From the NCBI RefSeq assembly GCF_000153485.2, contig NC_018721.1, positions 1,054,001-1,118,000 on the forward strand: 64,000 nucleotides of DNA, read 5' to 3'. A model generated the notes under the pieces. The model saw only the letters and a list, made by a program, of their open reading frames with translations. It was not told the DNA's origin and did not search any database. This document shows positions 10,398-21,104 of this stretch, piece after piece (positions within the stretch are counted from its first letter, which is position 1; every line of letters begins with the position of its first letter). The stretch comes from Psychroflexus torquis ATCC 700755 (GTDB lineage: Bacteria; Bacteroidota; Bacteroidia; Flavobacteriales; Flavobacteriaceae). The position numbers and the translations under genes are program-made.

Positions 10398-10612
10398 TTA
10401 TTTATTTGTTTATCGCAATTTAAGAAATAATCACTAAATTATTTGAAAAGTTGATTCTTATTTGAATGATAGCCAGCTACAACGTTAGAGTTAAATATAA
10501 TTTAAGAAACATATTTAAATCAATCTTACTAAAGATCACGTTAAAGTTATTACTATTTAAAACTGCACGAGGCGAGCCTCTGTATATTTAAGAAATAATA
10601 AAATAGAAAACT

Positions 10613-11158
10613 ATGAAAAATTTGAAAATTCAATTGGTATTGGTAATGAGTGTTATTATGACAACACTGAGTTACGGTCAGACTAAAATGGAAGTGAGTA
10701 CAGAGATGTCTCCTTCAAAAAACATTGTAGAAACTGCCGTAGATTCTGAAGTTCACACTACTTTAGTAGCTGCTATTAAAGCTGCGGATCTTGTTGAAAC
10801 TCTATCAAGTGATGGGCCTTTTACTGTATTTGCACCTACTAATACTGCTTTTGGAAATTTACCTGAAGGAACGGTAGAAACTTTGCTAAAACCAGAAAAT
10901 ATAAAACAATTACAAGCAGTTTTGACCTACCACGTTATCGCTGGCAAATTTAGCGCAAGCGATGTTGTTGCTGCAATTAAAAAAGGCGAAGGGAAAGTGG
11001 AGCTTAAAACTGTAAATGGCGGTATGATTACTGCGATGCTTGACGGTAAAAGCGTAAAAATTAAAGATTCTAAAGGAAACGTCGCTACGGTAACAATTGT
11101 GGATTTAGATCAATCTAACGGTGTTATCCACGTTATAGACACAGTACTTTTACCATAA
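10613..11158 (+). CDS. Secreted fasciclin-domain protein
   Basis: A 181-residue exported protein with signal peptide (residues 1-22, ending SYGQ) and a single FAS1 domain (~38-180). The H1 and H2 motifs appear as GPFTVFAPTNTAFGNLP and NGVIHVIDTVLLP, with TYHVIAGKF between. Fasciclin domains mediate adhesion, but in marine bacteria the binding partner is usually unknown. The leader contains a small GAGGC-GA-GCCTC hairpin at 10570-10581, about 30 nt before the start, of unknown effect. It ends at a terminator shared with carA. Confidence 0.9.
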   Translation: MKNLKIQLVLVMSVIMTTLSYGQTKMEVSTEMSPSKNIVETAVDSEVHTTLVAAIKAADLVETLSSDGPFTVFAPTNTAFGNLPEGTVETLLKPENIKQLQAVLTYHVIAGKFSASDVVAAIKKGEGKVELKTVNGGMITAMLDGKSVKIKDSKGNVATVTIVDLDQSNGVIHVIDTVLLP

Positions 11159-11179
11159 TTAATTCATTACCTTTAAGAT

Positions 11180-11207
11180 AAAAAGTGGGCCAGATGGCCC
11201 ACTTTTT
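11180..11207. terminator. Bidirectional terminator between fasciclin gene and carA
   Basis: A 13-bp perfect stem (11180-11192 with 11195-11207) closed by a GA loop, with A and T runs on both sides. It directly abuts the carA stop codon. Confidence 0.9.
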
Positions 11208-12326
11208 TTATACTGAAACATGTTCAGAAGACATCATTACAAAAAATTCGTCAAACAAATAGCTAGCATCATTAGGACCGGGACCAGCTTCTGGGTGATA
11301 CTGTACAGAAAAACAAGGCTTGCCCTTCACTTTGATACCGGCTATAGAATGATCATTTAAATGCATATGTGAAATTTCAACTTTGTCATTGAACTCTGTA
11401 GACTTCTTGTCTATCGTAAATCCATGATTTTGAGAAGTAACCTCGCTCTTACCAGAAACTAAGTTGAGAACGGGATGATTTATCCCTCTATGACCATTAT
11501 GCATTTTAAGGGTTGGTATTCCAACAGACAGGGCAATAACTTGATGCCCAAGACAAATACCAAAGGTAGGAATGGCATTACTGATGCATTTCTTAGCTAA
11601 GTTGATAGCAGAAGTTAAAGGTTCTGGATCACCGGGACCGTTAGAAAGTAATATACCTTTAGGATTCCATTCGATCAACTCCTCGTAAGTGGAGTTGTAA
11701 GGAAAAACCTTTATGTATGCCCCTCTAGCTTCAAGACGCCTTAAAATATTTTTCTTCACCCCTAAATCTAAGACAGCGACTCTAAAATCAGATAATTTAT
11801 CGCCTAACGTATATCCTGTTTTTGTAGATACTGAAGAAGCAAGTTCTAAACCTTTCATAGAAGGATGGTTTGCTAATTCGGCTTTAAGAACCTCCAAATT
11901 TTCGACGTCGGAAGAAATGATAGCATTCATTGCACCATGCGTTCTGATGTGTGAGACCAATGCTCTTGTATCTACATCAAAAACAACTGGGAGATCTGCT
12001 TCACCTAAAAATTCTTCTAAACTAGAGTCAGAATTAACTCGGGAAGGCGCGAATGAAAAATTCTTACAAACCAAGCCAGAAATCTTAACACCATCAGATT
12101 CACTTTCGTCGACGTTTACCCCATAATTACCAATATGGGCATTTGTGGTCACCATGATTTGTCCAAAATAAGAGGGATCTGTAAATATTTCTTGATAGCC
12201 TGTCATTCCAGTATTAAAACAGATCTCACCCGATCTATTGGAATCAAACTTTACTGAAGATTGACCTTTAAATACTGTTCCATCAGCTAGTAAAATAACT
12301 GCAGGACTTTTTAAGTTGTATTTCAT
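11208..12326 (-). CDS. carA: Carbamoyl-phosphate synthase small subunit
   Basis: The glutaminase subunit (372 residues) that feeds ammonia to CarB for pyrimidine and arginine synthesis. The N-terminal CPSase domain has FNTGMTGYQEI. The C-terminal class-I glutamine amidotransferase domain has the nucleophile motif FGICLGHQ and the catalytic HxE in QYHPEAGPGPND. carB is not adjacent. A terminator-like hairpin separates it from rplQ upstream, so it probably has its own promoter in the 74-bp gap or depends on readthrough. Confidence 0.97.
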   Translation of the reverse strand: MKYNLKSPAVILLADGTVFKGQSSVKFDSNRSGEICFNTGMTGYQEIFTDPSYFGQIMVTTNAHIGNYGVNVDESESDGVKISGLVCKNFSFAPSRVNSDSSLEEFLGEADLPVVFDVDTRALVSHIRTHGAMNAIISSDVENLEVLKAELANHPSMKGLELASSVSTKTGYTLGDKLSDFRVAVLDLGVKKNILRRLEARGAYIKVFPYNSTYEELIEWNPKGILLSNGPGDPEPLTSAINLAKKCISNAIPTFGICLGHQVIALSVGIPTLKMHNGHRGINHPVLNLVSGKSEVTSQNHGFTIDKKSTEFNDKVEISHMHLNDHSIAGIKVKGKPCFSVQYHPEAGPGPNDASYLFDEFFVMMSSEHVSV

Positions 12327-12337
12327 ATGTATAGATT

Positions 12338-12374
12338 TAAAAAAAGGGATAAACTAATGAAAGTTTATCCCTTT
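12338..12374 (-). terminator. Terminator after rplQ (end of ribosomal superoperon)
   Basis: A 13-bp stem (AAAGGGATAAACT at 12343-12355 with its complement at 12362-12374). On the minus strand it is followed by a U run (plus-strand A run 12339-12345). It marks the end of the ribosomal operon before carA. Confidence 0.8.
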
Positions 12375-12400
12375 GATTTTACAAAAAAATGCTGAAGTTA

Positions 12401-12883
12401 TTAGGCCTCATCTGTTTTAGAATCTGAATTATCAGTAGTTTCTACTTGATTCTCTTCTTTTCCTTTTTTACCAGAACGTCTAGTAGATTTCTTCTTAGCT
12501 TGTTTCTTACCAGGTGTATATACCTCGTTAAAGTCTACAAGCTCAATCATTGCCATTTCTGCAGCATCACCAAGTCTGTTACCAAGTTTGATGATACGAG
12601 TATAACCTCCAGGTCTTTCTCCAACCTTAGGCGCTACTTCTCTAAAAAGTTCAGCTACCATGTATTTATCCTTCAATTTGGAAAAAACCAAACGACGGTT
12701 ATGGGTAGTATCAGTTTTAGATTTGGTAACTAATGGTTCTACATATTGTCTTAGAGCTTTAGCTTTAGCAACAGTAGTGTTTATTCTTTTATGCTCAATT
12801 AGGGAACAAGCCATGTTTGAAAGCATAGCTTTCCTATGTGAGGATGTTCTCCCTAAGTGATTTAATTTCTTTCTATGTCTCAT
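12401..12883 (-). CDS. rplQ: 50S ribosomal protein L17
   Basis: L17 of the large subunit. The conserved core starts [20 protein letters not shown] and spans ~115 residues. A Lys/Ser/Glu-rich C-terminal extension ([19 protein letters not shown] and onward) brings it to 160 residues, as is usual in Bacteroidota and absent in E. coli. It is the last gene of the alpha operon, 27 nt after rpoA, and is followed by a terminator. Confidence 0.98.
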   Translation of the reverse strand: MRHRKKLNHLGRTSSHRKAMLSNMACSLIEHKRINTTVAKAKALRQYVEPLVTKSKTDTTHNRRLVFSKLKDKYMVAELFREVAPKVGERPGGYTRIIKLGNRLGDAAEMAMIELVDFNEVYTPGKKQAKKKSTRRSGKKGKEENQVETTDNSDSKTDEA

Positions 12884-12910
12884 GATTAATGTATTTTGTA
12901 CTTAACAAAT

Positions 12911-13903
12911 TTAGTCTTTGTCAAGTTTATATTTAGAAAGGTCCATACCGAAGTCAAGTCCTTTATTTTCTACAAGTTCTTCTAGCTCAGTAAGTGATTT
13001 TTTACCGAAGTTTCTAAACTTCATCAAGTCACTTTTGTTATGAGAAACCAAATCGCCTAAAGTCTCAACTTCTGCGGCTTTTAAACAATTCAAAGCACGA
13101 ACAGATAAATCAAGATCTACAAGTTTAGTTTTGAGTAATTGTCTCATGTGAAGAGATTCTTCATCATAAGTCTCAGCTTGTGACATTTCTTCTGTTTCAA
13201 GTGTAATACGCTCATCAGAGAAAAGCATAAAGTGATGAATCAGTGTTTTCGCAGCTTCAGTAAGAGCATCTTTTGGATGGATAGAACCATCACTGATAAT
13301 TTCGAAAATTAATTTCTCATAATCAGTTTTTTGTTCAACCCTAAAGTTTTCAATACTATATTTTACATTTTTAATAGGTGTAAAAACAGAATCTGTAAAA
13401 ATGGTTCCAATAGGAGCTTTTGAAGTTTTGTTTTCTTCAGCAGGAACATATCCCCTACCCTTTTGAACAGTAAGCTCAAGGTTAAGAGAAACTTTCTTGT
13501 CCATAGTACAAATTTCAAGATCTGGGTTTAAGATATCAAAGCCTGTAAGGTACTTCTGAAAGTCACCTGCAGTCATTTTATCATTACCGGAAAAAGAGAT
13601 AGAAACCGTTTCGTTGTCTACATCTTCAGCTCTTTTCTTAAATCTGATTTGTTTAAGGTTCAATATCATTTCGGTAACGTCTTCGACGACACCTTCTATT
13701 GTTGAAAACTCGTGATCAACACCTTCAATTCGTACTGAAGTGATAGCGAATCCTTCAAGGGATGATAACAAAACTCTACGAAGAGCGTTACCGACAGTTA
13801 GACCATAACCTGGTTCTAAGGGTCTAAACTCGAAAGTCCCCTCAAAATCAGTCGAATCTATCATGATAACTTTATCGGGCTTCTGAAAATTAAATAATGC
13901 CAT
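12911..13903 (-). CDS. rpoA: RNA polymerase alpha subunit
   Basis: The 330-residue assembly platform of RNA polymerase. The N-terminal dimerisation domain (to ~230) has [21 protein letters not shown] linker leads to the C-terminal DNA-binding domain (~250-320), with [20 protein letters not shown] and [15 protein letters not shown]. It lies in the alpha operon order rpsM-rpsK-rpsD-rpoA-rplQ. No unusual feature is seen. Confidence 0.99.
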   Translation of the reverse strand: MALFNFQKPDKVIMIDSTDFEGTFEFRPLEPGYGLTVGNALRRVLLSSLEGFAITSVRIEGVDHEFSTIEGVVEDVTEMILNLKQIRFKKRAEDVDNETVSISFSGNDKMTAGDFQKYLTGFDILNPDLEICTMDKKVSLNLELTVQKGRGYVPAEENKTSKAPIGTIFTDSVFTPIKNVKYSIENFRVEQKTDYEKLIFEIISDGSIHPKDALTEAAKTLIHHFMLFSDERITLETEEMSQAETYDEESLHMRQLLKTKLVDLDLSVRALNCLKAAEVETLGDLVSHNKSDLMKFRNFGKKSLTELEELVENKGLDFGMDLSKYKLDKD

Positions 13904-13924
13904 AAATGTGAGTGTTGTCAGTTA

Positions 13925-14530
13925 TTATTTAGAGTATAATTCAACGATGAATTGCTCATTAATTTTTTCTGGAATCTGTGATCTTTCTGGAACTTTTACA
14001 AAAGTCCCTTGCATTTTCTCACTATTCCAAGTCATCCATTCGTTAACAGATTTATTGTTGGATAAAGACTCTTGAACCACGTTAAGTGATTTAGATTTTT
14101 CTCTAATACTAACAACATCATTTGGTTTAATTTGGTAAGAAGGAATGTTTACTAACTGACCATTTACAGTAATATGTTTGTGGGAAACTAGTTGTCTAGC
14201 ACCACTTCTTGTAGGTGCAATCCCTAGTCTATAAGTAACGTTATCAAGTCTAGATTCACATAACTGCAATAATATCTCACCTGTAATACCAGTGGATCTA
14301 TTCGCTTTACTAAACATATTACGGAATTGCTTTTCTAAAATACCGTAGGTATATTTAGCCTTTTGCTTTTCCATGAGTTGCACTGCATACTCAGATTTTT
14401 TACCTCTTCTCCTGTTGTTACCATGTTGGCCAGGAGGATAATTTCTTTTTTCGAAAGATTTGTCGTCACCAAAAATGGATTCGCCAAATTTTCTAGCTAT
14501 TTTAGTTTTGGGACCGGTATATCTTGCCAT
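13925..14530 (-). CDS. rpsD: 30S ribosomal protein S4
   Basis: A 201-residue primary 16S-binding protein. It starts [17 protein letters not shown] and carries an S4 RNA-binding domain around residues 92-155 ([23 protein letters not shown]). The N-terminal zinc-finger cysteines of some S4 proteins are absent, so this is the C-minus form. The 74-nt gap before it is the longest in the spc/alpha part of the operon and could hold a control element. None was identified. Confidence 0.98.
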   Translation of the reverse strand: MARYTGPKTKIARKFGESIFGDDKSFEKRNYPPGQHGNNRRRGKKSEYAVQLMEKQKAKYTYGILEKQFRNMFSKANRSTGITGEILLQLCESRLDNVTYRLGIAPTRSGARQLVSHKHITVNGQLVNIPSYQIKPNDVVSIREKSKSLNVVQESLSNNKSVNEWMTWNSEKMQGTFVKVPERSQIPEKINEQFIVELYSK

Positions 14531-14604
14531 TGTCTTGTATTTAATTTACTCTATTATGAATTAAGGTCTTATCCTTCGATAATAGTATCAATTGATTTAT
14601 ATAA

Positions 14605-14988
14605 TTAGACTCTTCTTCGTTTTGGTGGTCTACAACCATTATGTGGTATTGGAGTTACATCAATAATTTCAGTAACTTCTATACCTGAGTTATGTAAAGA
14701 TCTGATGGCGGATTCTCTTCCGTTACCAGGACCTTTTACATAAACTTTTACTTTACGTAAACCAGCTTCGTGAGCAACTTTACTCGCATCTTCAGCAGAT
14801 AATTGTGCAGCATAAGGGGTATTCTTTTTACTACCTCTAAAGCCCATCTTACCAGAAGATGACCATGAAATAACATCGCCCTTTTTGTTGGTTAACGAAA
14901 CGATGATGTTATTGAAAGAGGCAGAAATATGAGCTTCGCCATATGCATCTACAATTACTTTACGCTTTTTTGTTGATGATTTTGCCAT
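14605..14988 (-). CDS. rpsK: 30S ribosomal protein S11
   Basis: Platform protein S11, 127 residues, with the signature [35 protein letters not shown] at the C-terminus split around the decoding platform, and an early [13 protein letters not shown]. It is co-transcribed with rpsM (9-nt gap) and rpsD. Confidence 0.98.
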   Translation of the reverse strand: MAKSSTKKRKVIVDAYGEAHISASFNNIIVSLTNKKGDVISWSSSGKMGFRGSKKNTPYAAQLSAEDASKVAHEAGLRKVKVYVKGPGNGRESAIRSLHNSGIEVTEIIDVTPIPHNGCRPPKRRRV

Positions 14989-14997
14989 TGTTAATTA

Positions 14998-15372
14998 TTA
15001 TTTAGTTACTTTTTTCTTATTAGCAACTGTTTTTCTTCGTCCTTTTCTTGTACGAGAGTTGTTTTTGGTTCTTTGACCTCTTAATGGTAAACCAGATCTA
15101 TGTCTAATACCTCTATAACATCCAATATCCATCAATCTTTTGATGTGAATTTGAACTTGAGATCTCAATTCTCCTTCGATAGTATTTTTACCGACTTCAT
15201 CTCTAATCTTACCGATTTGATCATCATTCCAATCTGAAACTTTGATACTTTCGTCTACACCGGCTTCTTTGAGAACTTTCTTAGCTCTACTGTTACCGAT
15301 TCCGAAGATATAGGTTAAAGCTATAACTCCTCTTTTTTGTTTTGGTATATCTACACCTGCAATTCTAGCCAT
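14998..15372 (-). CDS. rpsM: 30S ribosomal protein S13
   Basis: Head protein S13, 124 residues. It starts [15 protein letters not shown], has a helix-hairpin-helix region ([15 protein letters not shown]), and ends with the tRNA-contacting basic tail ([20 protein letters not shown]). It lies 2 nt after rpmJ. Confidence 0.98.
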   Translation of the reverse strand: MARIAGVDIPKQKRGVIALTYIFGIGNSRAKKVLKEAGVDESIKVSDWNDDQIGKIRDEVGKNTIEGELRSQVQIHIKRLMDIGCYRGIRHRSGLPLRGQRTKNNSRTRKGRRKTVANKKKVTK

Positions 15373-15374
15373 AA

Positions 15375-15491
15375 TTAACCTTGTCTTTGTTTGAATTTAG
15401 GATTTTTCTTATTGATGACATAAAGACGTCCTTTTCTACGAACTATCTTACAATCAGAACTTCTTTTCTTTATTGATGCTCTAACTTTCAT
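15375..15491 (-). CDS. rpmJ: 50S ribosomal protein L36
   Basis: A 38-codon gene starting at 15491. The product begins [19 protein letters not shown] and ends in [11 protein letters not shown]. Only one Cys remains of the usual zinc-ribbon set, so this is the zinc-independent form found in Bacteroidota. Position between infA (5-nt gap) and rpsM (2-nt gap) confirms the call. Confidence 0.97.
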   Translation of the reverse strand: MKVRASIKKRSSDCKIVRRKGRLYVINKKNPKFKQRQG

Positions 15492-15496
15492 AATAT

Positions 15497-15712
15497 TTAG
15501 TATCTGTAAGTTATTCGAGCCTTAGTTAAATCGTAAGGACTCATTTCTAATTTTACTTTATCGCCAGGTAATAATTTTATGTAATGCATTCTCATTTTAC
15601 CAGATATGTGAGCAGTAACAATATGCTCATTTTCAAGTTCCACACGAAACATCGCATTAGACAGTGCTTCTATAATTGTACCGTCTTGTTCTATTGAGGG
15701 TTGTTTTGCCAT
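15497..15712 (-). CDS. infA: Translation initiation factor IF-1
   Basis: A 71-residue OB-fold factor that blocks the A site during initiation. It has the family sequence [38 protein letters not shown] and ITYRY at the end. It follows secY after a single nucleotide. The adk and map genes that often separate secY from infA are absent. Confidence 0.98.
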   Translation of the reverse strand: MAKQPSIEQDGTIIEALSNAMFRVELENEHIVTAHISGKMRMHYIKLLPGDKVKLEMSPYDLTKARITYRY

Positions 15713-15713
15713 A

Positions 15714-17054
15714 TTATGCGACTGCTTTTCTATTTTTACCAGATTTCATTAATCCATCGTAATGTCTATTCAAAAGGTATGAGTTTACTTGTTGTATAGT
15801 ATCGATTGCAACTCCTACCATAATCAATAATGAAGTTCCACCAAAGAATAAACCCCATCCTTGCTGTACATTAAGTAATGAAACAATTACTGCAGGAAAA
15901 ACTGCAATAAGGGCTAAAAATATAGATCCAGGTAATGTGATTTGAGACATTACTCTATCTAAATATTCAGACGTTTCTGATCCAGGACGAATGCCTGGAA
16001 TAAAACCACCACTACGCTTTAGATCATCAGCCATTTTATTGGTAGGAACCGTTATTGCCGTATAGAAATAAGTAAACACAATAATTAAGATTCCAAACAC
16101 TAAGCTATACCAGAATCCAAACATATTTTGGAATGCTGCTGTAATACCTTGGGCCATTTCAGAATCTGAAAGACCTGCAACAGCTGCTGGAATAAACATA
16201 ATAGCCTGAGCAAATATAATAGGCATTACTCCTGAAGCATTAAGCCTAAGGGGTATAAATTGTCTAGCACCTCCAACTGAAGCCTTTTCAAATTTACCTG
16301 AAGCGTTCTTCCTTGCATATTGAACAGGAATTTGTCTTACCGCTCTTACTAACATCACGGCTGCTAAGATGATAACGAACCAAATAACCAATTCAATTAG
16401 TATTAAGATTAAACCACCATTAGATTCAGTAACTCTAGATATAAATTCTTGAATAAAAGCTTGAGGTAAGGTTGCAATAATACCAACCATAATTAAAAGT
16501 GAAATTCCATTACCAATACCTTTATCTGTAATTTTCTCACCTAACCACATTGCAAAAATACAACCTGTAGTAAGAATTATAACAGAGGATACCACGAAGG
16601 TGAAAGTACTATCCATTAAGAAGGCGGAGGAAGGAAGTATATTATATAAATTAATAATATATCCAGGTCCTTGCACCAATGTGATAGCAATGGTTAACCA
16701 ACGCGTGATCTGAGTAATTTTCTTTCTACCACTATCGCCTTCCTTCTGTAATTTTTGAAGATACGGAATAGCTATAGTCATCAACTGGACTACAATAGAC
16801 GCAGAGATATATGGCATAATTCCTAAAGCAAAAACTGAAGCGTTAGAAAAAGCACCACCTGTAAAAGCATTTAATAAACCCAAAATACCACCGTCTGTCT
16901 GGTTAGAAAGACTAGCTAACTGAGCTGCATCGATCCCAGGCAAAACAATTTGTGCACCAAATCTATACACCAATAACAAACCAAGAGTAAGAAGAATTCT
17001 ATTCTTCAACTCCTCAATTTTCCAGATATTCTTTAATGTTTCAAAAAACTTCAT
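15714..17054 (-). CDS. secY: Preprotein translocase subunit SecY
   Basis: The 446-residue channel subunit of the Sec translocon with ten predicted membrane helices. Recognisable segments are the plug/TM2 region ([16 protein letters not shown]), the cytoplasmic loop [10 protein letters not shown], the TM7 region ([15 protein letters not shown]) and [16 protein letters not shown]. It works with the SecG encoded at 2651-2974. It sits in the spc operon between rplO and infA. Confidence 0.98.
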   Translation of the reverse strand: MKFFETLKNIWKIEELKNRILLTLGLLLVYRFGAQIVLPGIDAAQLASLSNQTDGGILGLLNAFTGGAFSNASVFALGIMPYISASIVVQLMTIAIPYLQKLQKEGDSGRKKITQITRWLTIAITLVQGPGYIINLYNILPSSAFLMDSTFTFVVSSVIILTTGCIFAMWLGEKITDKGIGNGISLLIMVGIIATLPQAFIQEFISRVTESNGGLILILIELVIWFVIILAAVMLVRAVRQIPVQYARKNASGKFEKASVGGARQFIPLRLNASGVMPIIFAQAIMFIPAAVAGLSDSEMAQGITAAFQNMFGFWYSLVFGILIIVFTYFYTAITVPTNKMADDLKRSGGFIPGIRPGSETSEYLDRVMSQITLPGSIFLALIAVFPAVIVSLLNVQQGWGLFFGGTSLLIMVGVAIDTIQQVNSYLLNRHYDGLMKSGKNRKAVA

Positions 17055-17065
17055 ATGGTAGTTAG

Positions 17066-17518
17066 TTAAGTAGTGATAGCTTCTCCTCCAGCTGCTTCAA
17101 TTGCTAATTTTGCAGAAGCGGAAAATTTGTGAGCAGAAACTTTCAATTTAGCTTTCAATTCACCTCTACCTAAAACTTTAAGGGGAAGGTTTTTATTGAC
17201 TTGATCCATGCTGTGTAAAATATCAAAATCAATAGAATCTGTAATCAATTTATGATCCACAAGTTCTTGAAGACGATCCAAATTAATGGTTTGATATTCT
17301 ACTCTATTAGGATTTGTAAATCCGAATTTAGGAACTCGTCTTTGAAGTGGCATTTGACCACCTTCAAATCCAATTTTTCTCGAGTAACCTGAACGGGATT
17401 TAGCACCTTTATGTCCTCTACCAGCAGTACCACCGTTTCCAGTCGCCTGACCTCTACCAAGTCTTTTGGTAGTGGTTTTAACGGAACCTCTGGCAGGTTT
17501 TAAATTATGTAATTCCAT
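17066..17518 (-). CDS. rplO: 50S ribosomal protein L15
   Basis: A 150-residue large-subunit protein with the Gly/Arg-rich N-terminal extension typical of L15 (GRGQATGNGGTAGRGHKG, GFEGGQMPLQRRVPK). It lies directly before secY in the spc order, 4 nt after rpmD. Confidence 0.98.
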   Translation of the reverse strand: MELHNLKPARGSVKTTTKRLGRGQATGNGGTAGRGHKGAKSRSGYSRKIGFEGGQMPLQRRVPKFGFTNPNRVEYQTINLDRLQELVDHKLITDSIDFDILHSMDQVNKNLPLKVLGRGELKAKLKVSAHKFSASAKLAIEAAGGEAITT

Positions 17519-17522
17519 AGTT

Positions 17523-17705
17523 TTAGTTTATTTCTTGTACAGAAACTAAATGTTTAACTTTATTAACCATTCCCATTAAAGAACTTGATACGTCAAATTC
17601 GTTAGAGTGGCCAATTTTTCTTAAACCCATAGCCTCTAATGTAAGCTTTTGGTTTTTTGGACGCTTAATAGCGCTCTTGGTTTTAGTAACTTTAATTCTA
17701 GCCAT
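17523..17705 (-). CDS. rpmD: 50S ribosomal protein L30
   Basis: A 60-residue protein with the L30 ferredoxin-like core: KVTKTKSAIKRPKNQKLT, then LGLRK-type GLRKIGHS and MVNKVKHLVSVQEI. It lies between rpsE and rplO as expected. Confidence 0.96.
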   Translation of the reverse strand: MARIKVTKTKSAIKRPKNQKLTLEAMGLRKIGHSNEFDVSSSLMGMVNKVKHLVSVQEIN

Positions 17706-17716
17706 AATAATGTATC

Positions 17717-18241
17717 TTAACCATTAAATAATTTCTCGAGGGTAATTCCTCTTTGTTTAGCTATTTGATCTGCACCTCTTAATTTAAGTAAGGCATCAAA
17801 AGTAGCCTTTACCATATTGTGAGGATTAGAAGATCCTTGGTTTTTAGATAGTACATCGTGAACACCAACAGCTTCTAAAACCATACGTGTAGGTCCACCA
17901 GCTATAACACCGGTACCTGCAGAAGCTGGTAATAAAAATACTCTGGCACCACCATACTTACCTAACTGCTCGTGCGGTAAAGTAGATTTGTGTAAAGGAA
18001 TTCTAACTAAGTTTTTCTTAGCATCTTCTACACCTTTAGAGATAGCGTCAGCAACTTCCTTGGATTTACCCAATCCGTGACCAACTACTCCATTTTCATC
18101 ACCTACTACAACAATAGCAGAGAATCCAAAAGCTCTACCACCTTTAGTGACTTTAGTAACTCGTTGAACTCCTACTAGACGATCTTTAAGATCTAATCCA
18201 CCAGGTTTTACAGTTTCAACGTTTTTATAATCTTGATACAT
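17717..18241 (-). CDS. rpsE: 30S ribosomal protein S5
   Basis: A 174-residue protein with the double-stranded RNA-binding N-terminal domain ([19 protein letters not shown], the conserved [17 protein letters not shown]) and the C-terminal fold region ([19 protein letters not shown]). It takes part in decoding fidelity. It is in spc operon order after rplR. Confidence 0.98.
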   Translation of the reverse strand: MYQDYKNVETVKPGGLDLKDRLVGVQRVTKVTKGGRAFGFSAIVVVGDENGVVGHGLGKSKEVADAISKGVEDAKKNLVRIPLHKSTLPHEQLGKYGGARVFLLPASAGTGVIAGGPTRMVLEAVGVHDVLSKNQGSSNPHNMVKATFDALLKLRGADQIAKQRGITLEKLFNG

Positions 18242-18245
18242 ATTT

Positions 18246-18602
18246 TTAGAATTTTAAGCCTCCCTTACGAGCACCTTCGGCTAATGATTTAACTCTACCG
18301 TGGTATAAATAACCACTCCTATCGAAAGAAATTGAATCAATCTTCTTATCCAAAGCCTTTTTGGCTATGGCCTCACCAACAATAACAGAAGCTTCGCTTT
18401 TTGTTTTGTTAGCAACGTCAATTCCTTTATCTCTTGATGATGCAGATGCAACTGTTATTGCATTTACATCGTCAATCAATTGCGCATAGATCTCGTTATT
18501 ACTTCTGAATACGGAAAGTCTTGGTTTTACTGGAGTACCAGTAATAGTCTTTCTTATACGCTTGCGTATCTTGTGTCTTCTTTTTTCTTTAGAAAATCCC
18601 AT
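18246..18602 (-). CDS. rplR: 50S ribosomal protein L18
   Basis: A 118-residue 5S rRNA-binding protein. The signature segments are [20 protein letters not shown] and [16 protein letters not shown], with a C-terminal [19 protein letters not shown]. It is 2 nt after rplF and 4 nt before rpsE. Confidence 0.98.
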   Translation of the reverse strand: MGFSKEKRRHKIRKRIRKTITGTPVKPRLSVFRSNNEIYAQLIDDVNAITVASASSRDKGIDVANKTKSEASVIVGEAIAKKALDKKIDSISFDRSGYLYHGRVKSLAEGARKGGLKF

Positions 18603-18604
18603 AA

Positions 18605-19147
18605 TTAAGCTGATTTACCTGCTTTTCTTCTTATATATTCACCAACATATTTAATACCTTTTCCTTTATAAGGTTCTGGTCTTCTAAATGAACGAATTTT
18701 AGCAGCGACTTGTGAAACAAGTTGTTTGTCAAATGACGTTAATTTTATAATTGGATTCTTACCTTTTTCTGAAATAGTTTCGAGTTGTACTTCAGACGCT
18801 AAATTTAAAACAATGTTATGAGAAAAACCAACGGCGATATCTAATTTTTGACCTTGATTGGTAGCTCTGTAACCAACTCCAACAAGTTCTAATTCTTTAG
18901 TAAAACCTTTAGTAACTCCTTCTATCATATTAAACACTAGAGATCTATAAAGACCATGCTTAGCTTTATGTGTTTTTTTATCGGAAGGTCTTTCAAAAAA
19001 TATTTCATTATCCTCTATCTTGACCGTAATTTCTTGGAAAGTTTGTTTCAACTCACCAAGCTTACCCTTTACTGTTATAGTATCGACTGTTAAGTCGACT
19101 GTAACACCATCTGGAATACTAATTGGACTGTAACCTATTCTTGACAT
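18605..19147 (-). CDS. rplF: 50S ribosomal protein L6
   Basis: A 180-residue protein with two duplicated L6 folds. It starts MSRIGYSPISIPDGV, and the family signature PEPYKGKGIKYVGEYIRRK lies at the C-terminus. It stabilises the sarcin-ricin loop region. It is in normal spc order between rpsH and rplR. Confidence 0.98.
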   Translation of the reverse strand: MSRIGYSPISIPDGVTVDLTVDTITVKGKLGELKQTFQEITVKIEDNEIFFERPSDKKTHKAKHGLYRSLVFNMIEGVTKGFTKELELVGVGYRATNQGQKLDIAVGFSHNIVLNLASEVQLETISEKGKNPIIKLTSFDKQLVSQVAAKIRSFRRPEPYKGKGIKYVGEYIRRKAGKSA

Positions 19148-19165
19148 AATTTTTGTCTTTTTAAA

Positions 19166-19564
19166 TTAGTATACGTAACAAAGAATTTCACCTCCAACAT
19201 GTTCTCTCTGAGCTTGTCTTCCTGTCATAACTCCATTAGAAGTTGATACAATTGAAATTCCTAAGCCATTTAAGACTCTAGGGATTTCCTCGGAACCGGA
19301 ATACTTTCTCAAACCAGGTCTACTCACTCTCTGTAATTTTTTGATTACCGGATCGTTTGTAAACTTATCATATTTTAAAGCTATCTTAATAACACCTTGA
19401 TTATCGGCATCAATAAACTTATAACTTAAAATATATCCCTGATCGAACAAAATTTTTGTGATCTCCTTTTTTAGGTTAGAAGCCGGTATTTCAACAACTC
19501 TGTGAGTGGCCAAAACTGCGTTTCTAACTCTAGTTAAATAATCTGCAACTGGATCAATATTCAT
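19166..19564 (-). CDS. rpsH: 30S ribosomal protein S8
   Basis: A 132-residue 16S-binding protein with DYLTRVRNA near the start and the C-terminal S8 signature GLGISIVSTSNGVMTGRQA. In E. coli S8 autoregulates the spc operon. No matching target hairpin was recognised in the rplX-rplE region here. Confidence 0.98.
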   Translation of the reverse strand: MNIDPVADYLTRVRNAVLATHRVVEIPASNLKKEITKILFDQGYILSYKFIDADNQGVIKIALKYDKFTNDPVIKKLQRVSRPGLRKYSGSEEIPRVLNGLGISIVSTSNGVMTGRQAQREHVGGEILCYVY

Positions 19565-19586
19565 TTTATTGCACTTTTTAAATTAA

Positions 19587-19856
19587 TTACCAACTTGCTT
19601 TTTTTACCCCTGGAATAAGACCTTGATTAGCCATTTCTCTAAAAGTAACTCGAGAAAGACCAAATTGTCTCATATATCCCTTAGGTCTACCTGTAAGCTT
19701 ACATCGGTTATGCATTCTCACAGGAGAAGCATTCTTAGGTAGTTTTTGTAAACCTTCAAAATCTCCAGCTTCTTTCAAAGCTTTTCTTTTTTCGGCGTAT
19801 TTTTCAACCGTTTTCTGGCGTTTCACCTCACGGGCTTTCATTGATTCTTTTGCCAT
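19587..19856 (-). CDS. rpsN: 30S ribosomal protein S14 (zinc-independent form)
   Basis: An 89-residue S14 of the long type, lacking the CxxC zinc motif of the short type. The family signature [20 protein letters not shown] and the C-terminal [10 protein letters not shown] are present. It lies between rplE and rpsH. Confidence 0.98.
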   Translation of the reverse strand: MAKESMKAREVKRQKTVEKYAEKRKALKEAGDFEGLQKLPKNASPVRMHNRCKLTGRPKGYMRQFGLSRVTFREMANQGLIPGVKKASW

Positions 19857-19858
19857 AA

Positions 19859-20410
19859 TTATTTCTTTTTAAATGGTAATCCCAATTCAGTCAATAATGA
19901 TTTTGCCTCTTGATCAGTATCTGCTGATGTGACAAAACTTATATCCATCCCTTGAATTCTATTCACTCTATCAATGTTTATTTCCGGAAAGATTATTTGC
20001 TCAATAATACCTAAGTTGTAATTTCCTCTTCCATCAAATCCATCTGATTTGATACCGCTGAAATCTCTTACTCGTGGTAAAGCTGAAGTGATTAATCTAT
20101 CCAAAAATTCATACATTCTATATCCACGTAAAGTTACTTTAACACCTATAGGCATTCCCTTTCTTAATTTGAAAGAGGCAACATCCTTTTTTGATATAGT
20201 CTGAACAGCTTTCTGACCTGTAATTGTTGAAAACTCTTCGATAGAATGATCTATCAATTTTTTATCAGCAATTGCAGCACCAACACCTCTACTTAAAACT
20301 ATTTTTTTAAGTCTTGGCACCTCCATAGGATTGGAATAACTAAACTCTTCACGAAGAGCAGGAAGTATTTTGCTGTTATATTCTTCTTTTAATCTTGGTA
20401 CGTAACTCAT
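19859..20410 (-). CDS. rplE: 50S ribosomal protein L5
   Basis: A 183-residue 5S rRNA-binding protein. It has [20 protein letters not shown] at the start, the signature [21 protein letters not shown] split by the helix, and a C-terminal [18 protein letters not shown]. It lies 2 nt after rplX. Confidence 0.98.
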   Translation of the reverse strand: MSYVPRLKEEYNSKILPALREEFSYSNPMEVPRLKKIVLSRGVGAAIADKKLIDHSIEEFSTITGQKAVQTISKKDVASFKLRKGMPIGVKVTLRGYRMYEFLDRLITSALPRVRDFSGIKSDGFDGRGNYNLGIIEQIIFPEINIDRVNRIQGMDISFVTSADTDQEAKSLLTELGLPFKKK

Positions 20411-20412
20411 AA

Positions 20413-20724
20413 TTAAATAGCTTCATTGGTTTTCTTAGCAACTCTAATCCTTTTGCCATCTTCAACTTTAGTACCTAATCTTGTACTCTTACCTTCTTTA
20501 GTGATAAGAGATAAATTAGACATGTGGATTGGGGCTTCTTTCTTAGTAATTCCACCTTGTGGATTAGTTGCAGAGGGCTTTTGATGTTTAGAAATCATGT
20601 TGATTGCTTCAACAATAGCCTTTTCTTTTTTAACAAGTATATCAAGTATCTTACCTTCTTGTCCTTTATGATCACCAGCAATTACTCTTACTTGATCACC
20701 TTTTTTTATTCTACTTCTTTTCAT
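20413..20724 (-). CDS. rplX: 50S ribosomal protein L24
   Basis: A 103-residue assembly-initiating protein with a KOW motif near the N-terminus ([20 protein letters not shown]) and the conserved [19 protein letters not shown]. It lies between rplN and rplE in spc order. Confidence 0.98.
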   Translation of the reverse strand: MKRSRIKKGDQVRVIAGDHKGQEGKILDILVKKEKAIVEAINMISKHQKPSATNPQGGITKKEAPIHMSNLSLITKEGKSTRLGTKVEDGKRIRVAKKTNEAI

Positions 20725-20733
20725 AATGATAGA

Positions 20734-21102
20734 TTAAAGCACCTCTGGTGCAAGTGAAACAATTTTCATAAACTGATTCTCACGAAGTTCTTTGGCAACT
20801 GGACCAAATACACGTGTTCCTCTCATCTCTCCTGTAGGGTTTAATAAAACGCAGGCATTGTCGTCGAAGCGGATGTAAGATCCATCTGGACGTCTTACCT
20901 CTTTACTTGTTCTAACAACCACGGCTGTAGAAACAGCACCTTTTTTAATATTACCATTGGGAGTTGCTTCTTTAACGCTGACTACAACTTTATCGCCAAC
21001 AGAAGCATATCGCCTATTCGTACCACCAAGGACACGAATAACTAAAACTTGCTTAGCACCAGTGTTATCTGCTACTCTTAATCTTGATTCTTGTTGTACC
21101 AT
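20734..21102 (-). CDS. rplN: 50S ribosomal protein L14
   Basis: A 122-residue protein with the L14 hallmark start [19 protein letters not shown] and [17 protein letters not shown]. It forms an intersubunit bridge with 16S rRNA. It lies 2 nt after rpsQ. Confidence 0.98.
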   Translation of the reverse strand: MVQQESRLRVADNTGAKQVLVIRVLGGTNRRYASVGDKVVVSVKEATPNGNIKKGAVSTAVVVRTSKEVRRPDGSYIRFDDNACVLLNPTGEMRGTRVFGPVAKELRENQFMKIVSLAPEVL

Positions 21103-21104
21103 AG

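Noticed and set aside
11713..12126. 137-codon frame antisense to carA
   Set aside because: It lies wholly inside carA and shows no domain or signal; composition is that of a shadow frame.
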